Assembly: GCF_963678635.1 (NCBI RefSeq)
Contig: NC_087063.1
Span: forward strand, 46,790,101-46,854,100
Length of the DNA: 64,000 nucleotides
Source of the DNA: Symsagittifera roscoffensis
Taxonomy: Eukaryota; Xenacoelomorpha; Acoela; Convolutidae
Direction of reading: 5' to 3'
The notes below the pieces were generated by a model, which saw only the letters and a list, made by a program, of their open reading frames with translations, searched no databases and was not told the DNA's origin. Positions 1 through 9,713 of the stretch are shown piece by piece (positions within the stretch are counted from its first letter, which is position 1; the number at the start of each line of letters is the position of its first letter). The position numbers and the translations under genes were made by a program.

Positions 1-380
1 TGTTACATCATCTGAATTTTAAAAATTGTTTATGGTTTTTCGTCTTAAGAAACTTCAATAAATGATGAATTGTTAAAGAAAGAGCAATATTGGTATTTTA
101 TTATTACTCTTTTCATAATGCCTATCTAAAAAAGCTCAAAATTCAAGAAAATCGAAAATTTTTAATAAAAAATTTAATCTGAATTGAAGCAAGTCTACTA
201 ACAATTGTCTTTATTTTTGAAGATTTAAATATTGTTCGAGGATTTTGTTAGCATAACGACATACTTCTTCTAAAATAGTTTAGGGGCGATTGGTTGGAAT
301 TATGGCTGCTTCGCATTTTTACAAGCAGAATCGTTCTACAAAAAGATCTGTGTTGAGTTTGCGCATTCATAAATAACGAT
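1..380. other. AT-rich upstream region, no gene seen
   Basis: This stretch holds no convincing reading frame. It is AT-rich and probably contains the promoter and any 5' UTR or outron of the acyltransferase gene that begins at 397. No TATA box or other defined element could be picked out with confidence. Confidence 0.4.
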
Positions 381-396
381 GCATTTTTTTTTTCAG
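381..396 (+). promoter_or_regulatory. Splice acceptor just before the start codon
   Basis: A run of ten T followed by CAG ends at 396 and the next base begins ATG. This matches the nematode acceptor consensus TTTTCAG. With no coding sequence between acceptor and ATG, it is either the 3' end of a 5'-UTR intron or a spliced-leader trans-splicing site. An in-frame ATG at 379 lies upstream of the T run and would be removed by this splice, so 397 is the preferred start. Confidence 0.6.
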
Positions 397-2740
397 ATGG
401 TTATTGCAGGAATGACGACCAAAATGCTTAAATTCAAACATCGCAAGCATTTAGATTCCATTCGAGGTATTTGTTGTCTTCTCGTTATTCTATTCCACTG
501 CCACCTTCCCGCTTTCTCCAATGGCTCTGTCGGCGTCGATGTCTTCTTCGTACTTTCGGGCTACCTCATAACTTCAATTTTGCTCAGAGAACTTTACAAC
601 AACGATCGAATAGATTTTTCCAATTTTTATTGTAGACGCTTTACCAGATTATTTCCGGCTTCATGCTTGGCTCTGATTTTAACAGCGATTATTTACATAT
701 TTATCGAGCTCCCTGAATATACTGAACGACATAAGAATTCATTTTTGTGGTCTTCGCTTTATGGTCAAAATTGGTATGCTTTGAGAATTGCGACTGATTA
801 TTTTACAGAAAAAGGGTCTGACCAAAGTCCAGTTATACATTTTTGGTCGCTTTCAATTGAGGAACAGTTTTATTTCATTTATCCTTTGCTAATCTCAGTT
901 TTGTGGTCAGTTTGTCGCAAAAACTTAAAATACTTATTTTTCACTTTCGTTGGCACTTTTTTCATAACTAGTGCGTATAATATCCACTTATGGGATCAAA
1001 ACCCAATGATTTCTTATTTTTCTACTTTCGGACGTGTTTACCAACTACTTGCAGGTTCTGTTTTGGCAGTTGTTATCCTTTTGAGAGAGACAAAAAATCA
1101 GTTTAACAAGCAGCCAGAGCAGAAAGAATCAAAAATTGAAAAAGTTTCCGACTATCTTTCTGGTGGTCTGTTGGCGGTATTTGTGTTATTTGTGCTACTT
1201 TTTACCCAGATAAACAGTTTATTTTTAGGTCAAATTACAGTATTGGGATCGTTTGCTCTTTTTACGCTTCTGGAAATTTCCTCCGAGAATGGGCAAATTA
1301 AAACAAAGTTTTTTGAGAATAAAATAATTTGCTTCATTGGAAATCTCTCCTATGGCATGTACCTTTGCCACGTGCCAATCTCTAAGTTCGGAGATATTCT
1401 GGGTCTTGAGGCAGGGACTTAAATTTTGAAGCTTATCTTTAATTTTTTTAAGGATACCAATTTTCTTGATTTTCATATAAAATAAACAACTTTTAGAAAT
1501 AATTTTTGTTTTGATATTTCGTGGGAAGTTTTATGGCCTGAAATTGAGCGCAATTTTGGATCATAAGTGCCTCTGTGACTTATCAATTTGAAATACAGGG
1601 TCTTAAAAAAGTGATGTTTTAGTCTTAGTTCTTAATGCTGCCTGATTCTGAATTTTAAGTCCCTTTTTGAAGGCACTTGATGGACCATTGCGTGCAGTGC
1701 AGATATTGATTGTAACATTTCTTGCAGCAGTCGTTTTACACTTCCTGGTGGAAACTCCAACGAAGCAATTGATCGCTAAACTTAATCCCAAGCCCGTCCA
1801 TATTCTGGCTTTCTTCTTATGCTTACTTTTTCTCCAAACTGCATTTCTAGGAATAGTTTTTTCGAGCTGTAGAAGCCAGAAAGAAGCACAAGACGAACCA
1901 CTTGCTTTAGTCAACATGCAATATGAGAGTTCGACCAACTCGACCGATGAAAAATTCTATTTTCTTTGCAATGAGTTTCGCAAATTTGGAAGTATTTTCC
2001 TCACTGGTGATTCTTATACCGAAGCGTGGGTTGAACCATTTCTAGAGTTGAAAAAAGAATGCAACATATCATTTGAATACGCTCATATGTGGGAGAGCGC
2101 GTCGCCTTATTTGACGAACTTGGAAAAAACCGAACGTGATACTACCTATAATTATCAAACTTATCGTGTTAAAGCACAAATTTATCTCACAAAAACACGT
2201 CCAAATTTAACATTTTTCTTTACCAGGACCATACAAAAAGTTAAACTATGGTACGGAAACTTCAGCGGTATAAGCGTTGATGATAATCTACTGGAATGGG
2301 AAAAACTTATACGGCAAGCTTACTTTGAATTTGTACCATATGCGTTGAAGTATACCACTGGAGTATTTTTATTAGAGCATCCACATGCAATAAATGAGCC
2401 GAAAAAATGCCTGAAAAGAATCAAAAACTTGCACAAAGACGACTGGTTGAATTACGCGAATCAGTGCCAAGCAGAACTGAAGTACGATAGCGGAATAGAA
2501 GTTATGAGAAATCTGTTCAAAGACCTGAAACAGACATACGACAGGTTCTATTACATCGACCTGGGCCCCTTAATTTTTCATAACCAATCAAGCTTGTTTG
2601 TTTTTGGTTCTGTCTCTGATGGTGTGATAGTATGGAAGAATTCAGCTCATATTAGCACCGAGTTTGCGAGAAAAAAAATTGGCGTCCTAGCTGAAGAAAT
2701 CATTAACCAAAATATTCACACAAATACATTCGCTAATTAA
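397..2740 (+). CDS. Membrane O-acyltransferase with C-terminal SGNH domain (two or more exons)
   Basis: Acyltransferase-3 (OafA/nose-resistant-to-fluoxetine type) protein predicted to move acyl groups onto a sugar or lipid acceptor across a membrane. Exon 1 runs from ATG 397 to about 1400. It shows the family signatures LFHCH near residue 33, GVDVFFVLSGYL near residue 45, RRFTRLFP near residue 80 and HFWSLSIEEQFY near residue 148, with repeated hydrophobic membrane segments. Coding resumes by about 1670 with a last membrane helix ending in HFLVETPTK. A lumenal SGNH-type domain follows, with GDSYTE at about 2006 as block I and a late His at about 2650 in NSAHIS. The residue three before that His is Asn where Asp is usual, so the esterase half may be altered. 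Exact splice sites are not certain. No operon partner is visible. Confidence 0.8.
1400..1665 (+). other. Intron of the acyltransferase gene (approximate ends)
   Basis: The reading frame of exon 1 closes soon after a possible donor G|GTCTTG at about 1400. The frame that carries the last membrane helix and SGNH domain opens only after about 1657. A T-rich stretch ending in AAG at 1659 or GAAG at 1672 could be the acceptor. A small extra exon inside this stretch cannot be excluded. Confidence 0.5.
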
Positions 2741-3660
2741 ATGAAAAGCTGAAATTCTTTTTCTAAATCAGAACAAAAATCATTCATAATCGCGCAGTTA
2801 CTTTTTTTGAGGCTTGCATTTTTAATCTAGTTTTATTATTGGTGTGTGTATCCAAGTTTTAAATGCTGACAATGCTGTAATATACTAATAAGTATTAATG
2901 GTATTATAAAGTGTTTCAGGTGTAAACTAGAGTCAAAAAAGATCAATGAATATAAGCAAAAATATCGAGTTGTATATTAAGTAGATTGAAAGGACGCTGT
3001 TAAATTCAGTTTGTGTAAAAATCAAGTAATGAAACGCTAGTAAAAAATTAAATAAGTAATAGTTGGATTTGGCAGCTCTTTAGATGACAACAATTTTTGA
3101 TGGAACATTAAGGCAAAGTGCACACAATTTCTCCACTTGAATTTCTGAGGAATATAATTCGTTTAGATTCGAACAGTTCGGTTCACATAATTTAACATCA
3201 TTTGTCGTCTTAATGTCTTGTTTACGTAAATCGTCTGATTTACCTATCACCGCATCAACCGGCGAAGAATCAGCGCGTGCCTAAAGGTAGCAACTCAATG
3301 AGCATCCGAGCATTCGTCTTAATTTAGCGCTGCCAAGCCAAAAATTTCCAACAAAAAAAAATAAAATTTTTGTATAAAAAGATTGGATTTTTTCAGTTTT
3401 TTCTTTTTTTTTCTTTGTTTTTGTAAAAAATGATGTCGAGTATGCCTAATTCACTTATTTTTCACACGTCTATACCGTTTTGTTTTCACATTGCGAGCAA
3501 ATAACGTTTTCATTTTGGAAAAAAAATTAGGAATGTTTTCTTATGAATATGGTCGGAATATTCCATGCTACTTGCACAGCAACCGGCTATTCTTGTTGTT
3601 CCGACTTTCGATACGAAAGTAACGAAATATTTGTGCTCGGGGTGGGTTTTTTTTTCTTCA
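2741..3660. other. AT-rich 3' UTR and intergenic DNA
   Basis: No reading frame of note on either strand. The first few hundred bases probably hold the 3' UTR of the acyltransferase gene, although no canonical AATAAA was identified close to the stop codon. The rest is AT-rich with short A and T runs. Confidence 0.4.
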
Positions 3661-3968
3661 GACAAATTTCGACTTTTTAACTAGCCATTTTTGACGGAAT
3701 CTTTTTATATCATTCGAAAGGTATTGTTGTCCTGAGCTCAAATTTGAAAAGATATTTTACCTGTGATCATTTTTCGTAGAGTTACAGGGGTTTAAAGATT
3801 GCCATTTTGGCCAATTCGGGACAATTAACGCGAGATATATTTCGCGCTATTAACGCGTAAGCGGAGAGTTAATCCGTCTTAGAAATTGTTCCAAATTGGT
3901 TAAAAGAAGCTTGTTTGCCATAATTGGTTTGTTACAAGGAGCAAAATCTATCTTTTTGTACTTTATGT

Positions 3969-4133
3969 GGCGTGTGGGGGGATGATTTTTATAAAAAAAA
4001 TTTCAAATTTTAGAAAATTTTTTTAAAATTTTGTTTTATTTCATTGAATTTTTTAAATGTTATTACTGCTCCATAAACCTTAAAAGGCAGTCGGAACATT
4101 CAGGGCTTCGCCCTGATACGAGCAGTCTTGTTT
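3969..4133 (+). repeat. Hairpin-bearing short repeat, copy 1
   Basis: About 165 bases beginning GGCGTGTGGGGGGATGATTT and ending GAGCAGTCTTGTTT, present again at 4441-4602 at high identity. Near its 3' end AGGGC-TTC-GCCCT forms a compact hairpin followed by GATACGAGCAGTCTTG. No coding sequence. It may be a short interspersed repeat nested in the fold-back element. Confidence 0.6.
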
Positions 4134-4440
4134 AACTTTATTACTTATTATTACTTTATTCTTCGAGAGGGTCAATTATTGCAAATAGCAAAAAAAAACG
4201 TTTGAAATTTTAGGTAAGTGATAACTGTCTGTCATATAATTTTATATATTAAAATTGATGACTGGTATTCTAAATTAAAAGTTTATGTATTATTTGATTG
4301 ATTTCTTGCTTCTGTTTTTGTGGTAAATACTTTATCATTGCCCTAAAATTTTCCATTTATTTTTTTTGGGACTTTGCGTAGTCCTTCTTCTGTATGATTA
4401 GCAAATATGCTGGTATAGCAATCTTAACATCAGTTTATAT

Positions 4441-4602
4441 GGCGTGTGGGGGGATGATTTTCATAAAAATTTTCAAATTTTAGGAAAAAAAATTTTTCAT
4501 TTTGTTTTCTTTCATTGAGTTTTGAATCTTATCACTGCTCCATAAACCTTAAAAGTCAGTCGGAACATTAAGGGCTTCGCCCTGATACGAGCAGTCTTGT
4601 TT
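4441..4602 (+). repeat. Hairpin-bearing short repeat, copy 2
   Basis: Second copy of the 3969-4133 repeat, same orientation, with small length differences in its A/T runs. The AGGGC-TTC-GCCCT hairpin and the tail GATACGAGCAGTCTTGTTT are unchanged between copies, which makes them the best conserved part. Confidence 0.6.
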
Positions 4603-5654
4603 TATTTAGAACCAAATTTGGTGTTTGCTTTCTCACGGCGGTCTTTATATGAACAAGAAATATGTTAGTCTAGCTATCTGCATATTAAAAAAATTTATCT
4701 ACTGAAATAAAATTTTCTTTTTGCATCTGTATTACGTTTTTGAATGCAAAAAACGTCAAAAATTCAATTTTCTTATAATTTCTTATATTCTGTTGCAAAT
4801 TTCTTATAACGCTGGATACCTGTTGCGGCTTTGTGGGACCCATGCTGCGTCTAATGGTTTGCGCGACCCATTTCGCGACTTTTCGTGAAACATTTTGAGA
4901 CTTTGCGTGACCCATGTTGCGAATTTGTGGAAACTACGCCTCCTGTGGGAGTACGGAATTTCGGTCGCAGAAAATCAATTTCGGCTGCTACCCAAATGTA
5001 TTGCAGCAGGAGTTGCGTACCTCGGCCCGGGAAAAAGTCTAAAGTGCAGAAAAAAACTTTAATTTATTGTTTTATACAGGGCTAATCGAAAAAAAAACAA
5101 TAAATTGGATAACCAATAGTACCAAGAAAATGCATTAATTGAATATTTTCATCATTTTTAAGTTAAAATAAAACTCGATCGAGTTGCTCATTTTTATAAA
5201 TAATCTATTCGCTTTTTTCTGATAATATTGATATTTGTAACACTTGTTTTTACCAATTTGTTCAAACAATTTAATACTTTCTGCTCTTGGATTTTTTCTG
5301 CTATTATATCACTGTGCTTATCGCTCCACCTCCGAGCACGAGCAGCAGTCTGCTAAAAAGGTGGGAATTTTTTTATCGTTTTTTGGCGAGAAAATTGCAG
5401 AATTGCAAATATAACAAAAGAACCGAGTTTTTTCGAGCCGTGTCTGTCTTTTGCAGATATGAATAGCTTTTATTCGTAAAACTTCTTCAATATACTATGT
5501 GAAAGTTATTTTACTTGTTTCAACAAAACTTCGGACCACATGAACAATCTCTCAACTCCCCTTGTTTCACTTGGTTATTCGTTTTTTTTTAAATTATCGA
5601 ACGATGCGAATTTTCAACGGATCAGAATGCAGTAATTTTGAAAAAAAGAAAAAA
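4603..5654. other. No gene seen; short GC-richer patch at about 4800-5040
   Basis: Interior of the fold-back repeat. At about 4815-4925 short phrases such as GACCCATGTTGCG, GACCCATGCTGCG and GACCCATTTCGCG recur, giving a small locally repetitive patch. The short reading frames here are under 90 codons, have no recognisable domain and look like chance. Confidence 0.35.
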
Positions 5655-5884
5655 ATAAGTTGAGTTAATATTTGACCGCTTATATCACCGCTTACATATT
5701 GTGTTATTTGTCCCAAATTGAACTGAATTGACAATCTTTGAACTCCCATAATTCTTAAAAAACGATCACAGGTGAAATATCTTTTCATTTTTGAGCTCAG
5801 GACAACAATATTTTTCCATTGATCTAAAACAATTTCGTCAAAAAATGCTAGTTAAAAATCGTATTTTATTTGGTTGGGTTGGAG

Positions 5885-5888
5885 AAAG
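5885..5888. repeat. Target site duplication, left (AAAG)
   Basis: AAAG directly precedes the left LTR and is matched by AAAG at 27094-27097 directly after the right LTR. Four-base duplications are usual for Ty3/Gypsy integrases. Confidence 0.75.
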
Positions 5889-6298
5889 TGAGTTATCACC
5901 GATGTGGTTAACTCATAGAGTATTTTCGGATAGGGTACACCGTCTGCTCGTCACGCTATCTTATTTTCGGCCGGATAGATTCGTGCAACTTCTTAGTCTA
6001 ATACCGATCCTAATCTTACTCTTATACTTTCTAGTCTCAGGGTGTTTAACTAGTCTCTGCTAGGCTCAATAGATCTAGGGTATACTGGTTTGTTGCGGCT
6101 GTTGAAGTTCTCTTGGAGAGACAACTAATTTCTAAAATAAATTCAAATCTCTCTGGTGCTGAAATTACAAGTAATTTCAGCACTTACAAATAAGTGGGTT
6201 GTTAGTTAGATGGATCATGATTGGTTAATATTAAATACTTTACAGTGGTAAAATATCTAATTTATCCAATCATAAAATGTAGTTTGGATCAGGTTCCA
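5889..6298 (-). repeat. 3' LTR of element A
   Basis: Reads TGGAACC at its 5' end and AACTCA at its 3' end on the minus strand. It matches 26684-27093 except for about six positions. It contains a palindromic stretch, GCTGAAATTAC AAGTAATTTCAGC, at about 6160-6182, also kept in the other LTR and in the old copy at 28592-28971, so it may be a functional hairpin in the transcript. Confidence 0.9.
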
Positions 6299-7904
6299 CC
6301 CATCCGGGTTTTACAGAGTTTTTTAGAATTATCTTTCTGCAATTCAAAGGATGGATGATGAACGTTGGTATTGGGCGAACATCGTATTCTTGTCCGGTTC
6401 CTCTTGTTAGAGAAGTTCCAGGACGCTGGAGTTAGGGGCATCAATCGTTGTGTCTTCTTGTGACAACGACTGTGTTTCCCAACGAAATCAATCTGATTTC
6501 AAAATGGTTTGCTATGACGGGTTTCTCTGTATTATGTAGAGAACTTGTTTTGTGTTCAACCTCGTCTGGGAATGGCGTGGAGATTGTGCGTGGAGGGGAT
6601 GCCTTATAACTCGGATCTGTACGTATACTTGAACATCGAGGTGGTCATTGGTCTAGTTCAATGAAGTCCTTTTCTGCGAAGTCAAGTCGTACTCTAAATC
6701 CTTTGAGTTGTGATTGTGGACGGAATATCGGTTGTGGTTAGCCATTCTTGTTCAAGTGTAGTGGGGTCATTTTGTCTTTGGATGTTCGTCTTTGTTGTTG
6801 TGTGCTGATCTATATACTGCAAGGTATAATTTACATTGTATAAAATTTTTATTAGTTCAGTTTTTTAATTCTGAATTTAGTTAGTTGTTTTCACAAAAGC
6901 ATTTTGTTTTAGTTCGGTTATTTTGAAGAGTTACTCACCCTTGAGTACCTCTTATTAAAACTAGAAGTGTGGTCACAAAGCGTGGATGTAGCACGGTGGG
7001 TTAGGCCGGCTATAGAGCATGCTCAGGACGTCCTCTCTGGTGGGTTAGGCCAGGAGTGGGAGTATGATTTCGTGCGGTTTCTTTAAGAGGTCCTGTTATG
7101 TGATAACGTTTTATGTTGGTTTTATGTTGGTCTTTCTTACGTTCTTTTGGTTGTGTTCTTTTTTCAAAAATCAAATTGTTTTTGTTATGGGTTTGTCTTT
7201 CGACTTTTTTGTGTTTTATTATTTCTTTCTTAGACTTTATAATAGTCCTCAAAAGAATAAATTATCCAGTTTTAAACTGGGTTAATCCGGTTTGGGTACC
7301 GTTGGTTTTCTTTTCTTAGTCATGCTGTTATTTTATGATTTGTGGTGTTTAGTAAGCTGCGTTGGTTAGTTTGTTTTAGTATATAATTCCTTTCCAACCG
7401 GGTTAAAGGAAAGTTTGGAACTTGTTATCGTGTGTTAGAGTTGTTGAGTGTGAAAACTTGAAACTGAAATTCATTATTTAAACAATTCTTCGCGGGCGAG
7501 CTGTGCGAGTTTGGATAGAAATCTTGTGCGAGTGAATGAAAATATCAAAAGGTTAGTACTGCATTTTTATTTTATTAATTTATTACACAGAATTTCAATT
7601 TTACTGCTAGTTTTGGGGGAAATTTAAAGTTATAAATCTTCATCATAATTAATTTTACTGCCTTATGGGGAAATAATTTATAAATTAATTTACTTCATTT
7701 GGTATAAATTTTATCAGATTATTTTGTGAAAATATTATTGAAGTTTAGAATAATTTTAACAAATTTTTATTTTTTATTTTTCTTTTCTGTTTTTTGCAAA
7801 TGATCGTGGTATGAAGACCAAAAATCTAAAAGAAACATGAGTAAAGAATGTTTAGTATTAATTTAAATTTATTAGTAAGGAATATTTGAAATTATACTTA
7901 CCTG
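6299..7904 (-). other. 3' internal non-coding part of element A, with polypurine-tract candidate
   Basis: About 1.6 kb between the last large ORF and the 3' LTR. On the minus strand the bases next to the LTR read CCCGGATGGG and could serve as the polypurine tract, although it is short and interrupted by a T. No reading frame here is longer than about 80 codons or resembles a known protein. Confidence 0.5.
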
Positions 7905-9713
7905 TTAATAGTCTGGGAAAAAACAGCGGGGGAAGATGACGTGTATCATGTCGGAATTTGTTAGTAACTTTGCTAGTATGCGAATGATGTTTTTAGTTTG
8001 AAGCAGTGACCAAAGCAATTGAAGTGCTTTAATAGTTTTTAGTTCTTCGGTACCGACTGCAAACTCATGAGGTGTGTTTTGAATGAGATAATATATTTTG
8101 TGATTGTATTTAGTATTATGAATAAATTCTAATATAGGGATTTCTATAGGTTGGACAAATTCATGTGGGATAAGGAAGGGTCTGGATTCTTCAGCATTAA
8201 AGGTCTTCGTGATGGGACAAAATATATACATTTGTGTTATTGGGTCATAATTGCGGAGGATGCCGTGGAGGTTAGTATCTTTGATGCAATAGGTGAAGTT
8301 TAGAAAAAATGGCGAAGTGTACTTCGAGTTAAGAAACTGAAAACGATGGTGTGGTTGTCTTGATGGAGTATGTAGATCAAAATGATTTTGTATGAAGCGA
8401 TAGTATGTATATGTGTGAGTTTGTTTAGTGCGTAACATGATGTCATGTGAACAGTGCAAATCGCGTTCATGTGGTGCAAGGAAGTGAAAGGTTAGTGAAA
8501 ATAATTGAAATTTTTCTTTAAAACTTTCGTAAGCTTGCATATCAGTTAGTGCTTCAGAAATGATGTGATCATATTTTCTATCGAAAATATTGAGTGTGAA
8601 TACATATGATGTTTTGATGAAGAATTTTTCTGTTAGTTGTGGGTTAGCGAAGCGGTCGTCATCTAAAAATTGGTCTTGATTAGTTCGGATGATATTATGG
8701 TCGTAATATTCTAGTGTAAATTCGTTAGCTCGGGGTGCAGTGAATGTTTTTAGTGAATTTTTATATCCTATATAAGTAAATTGTCTAGGTGTTAGTGTTG
8801 CGGTGAGTCTATATAGCATATCTTTATGCTTCTCTATATCGCTATGAGTATTAGATAGTGGGAGGCAAAGGGGATTAGTAAAATGATAATATGTTGTCCA
8901 ATGAAGTGTAGGCATTAAAACATGTTCATCTACAAAACTACGTGTGTCGTTAGTGTCATTAGGTGTGTTTAAAGTATATTGTGGAAATGAAGGTAAGGTG
9001 ATTGCTAGAAAATCTTTCGTGTTGGTGTGATGTGGATGATTAATATATTCACGAGCTGTTCCTGGTTTGGTCGGGAATGGATGATTTGGGAATTTTCTTT
9101 TAAAAGTGCGATAAGCTCGGTTAGTGCTAGTTAATGATTCGGTGGATGTTAATGATTGTGCTAATGATGCAGTATAGGCTGAGGAGGGTGTAGGAGTAGG
9201 TGGGTTTGAGGATTCTATTGTAGATGAAATTTGATTGATTGTGAGGGTGTTAGGGTGTATTAGCTGTTGTTGTAGGGTGATAAAATTATCTAGTTCTTGG
9301 GAGATTTGGGGAGTATCGGGAGAATTAGATGATCGGTTGGAATGAAATGGAGAATAGGTTGGGGTTACTTGTGAAGCATAAGAGGGAGTAGAAATGGGCG
9401 GAAGTTGATTATTTGGTGGGATTGGTTGAAATGGGGGCTTTGAAAAAACTGAGGAGTTGGTTTGAAAATTATTGAATGGAGATGGTTCGGAGTCTGCAAA
9501 TTCGTCAGGGGTTTCTACATTAGCGTTGTTGAGTTGTGAAATGGAGTATAAAACTGAAATATCTGAATTAGTATCCGAATTCATGCTTGATGTTATATTA
9601 CTAGTTGGAAAATTGGGTGGCGGGAAAGCAAAAAGTGGGATTATTGTGATTGGAGTGTTGAGGTTGGTTGGATGGGAATTTGAGCGGTGTAGGGATCCAA
9701 GTTGTCGGCTCAT
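7905..9713 (-). CDS. Post-env ORF of element A, 602 codons, function unknown
   Basis: A single uninterrupted ORF starting with MSRQLGSLHRS. Residues 1 to about 230 are rich in Pro, Ser, Thr and Asn with little hydrophobic content, so probably disordered. Residues from about 235 to the end have normal composition with many aromatic and His residues, including FLAITLPSF, FTYIGYKN and FTLEYYDHNI, and look like a folded domain. No signal peptide or membrane segment is evident and no domain was recognised. Its ATG overlaps the stop codon of the preceding frame by the four bases ATGA, which suggests coupled reinitiation or a shared spliced transcript. Ty3/Gypsy elements do not normally carry a large gene after env. 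The fact that it is open over 1.8 kb in an element with several other breaks is notable, but expression is unproven. Confidence 0.75.
   Translation of the reverse strand: MSRQLGSLHRSNSHPTNLNTPITIIPLFAFPPPNFPTSNITSSMNSDTNSDISVLYSISQLNNANVETPDEFADSEPSPFNNFQTNSSVFSKPPFQPIPPNNQLPPISTPSYASQVTPTYSPFHSNRSSNSPDTPQISQELDNFITLQQQLIHPNTLTINQISSTIESSNPPTPTPSSAYTASLAQSLTSTESLTSTNRAYRTFKRKFPNHPFPTKPGTAREYINHPHHTNTKDFLAITLPSFPQYTLNTPNDTNDTRSFVDEHVLMPTLHWTTYYHFTNPLCLPLSNTHSDIEKHKDMLYRLTATLTPRQFTYIGYKNSLKTFTAPRANEFTLEYYDHNIIRTNQDQFLDDDRFANPQLTEKFFIKTSYVFTLNIFDRKYDHIISEALTDMQAYESFKEKFQLFSLTFHFLAPHERDLHCSHDIMLRTKQTHTYTYYRFIQNHFDLHTPSRQPHHRFQFLNSKYTSPFFLNFTYCIKDTNLHGILRNYDPITQMYIFCPITKTFNAEESRPFLIPHEFVQPIEIPILEFIHNTKYNHKIYYLIQNTPHEFAVGTEELKTIKALQLLWSLLQTKNIIRILAKLLTNSDMIHVIFPRCFFPDY

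Larger units (their letters stand above)
3661..5871. repeat. Degenerate fold-back (inverted-repeat) element
   Basis: The left arm at about 3661-3875 and the right arm at about 5655-5871 are inverted copies of each other at very roughly 70% identity. The shared core includes TTGTTGTCCTGAGCTCAAA and its complement, plus the block around CCTGTGATC. The interior of about 1.8 kb shows no transposase reading frame. This is compatible with an old MITE or fold-back DNA transposon, but clear terminal motifs and a target duplication were not found. Element A is inserted just beyond the right arm, so the true right end may lie past that insertion. Confidence 0.45.

Noticed and set aside
4685-5085. Small frames inside the fold-back repeat
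   Set aside because: No domain, no conserved counterpart, and the region is locally repetitive.
7010-7319. Short overlapping frames on both strands in the 3' non-coding part of element A
   Set aside because: All are about 80 codons or less and are explained by T-rich composition; no conserved pattern.
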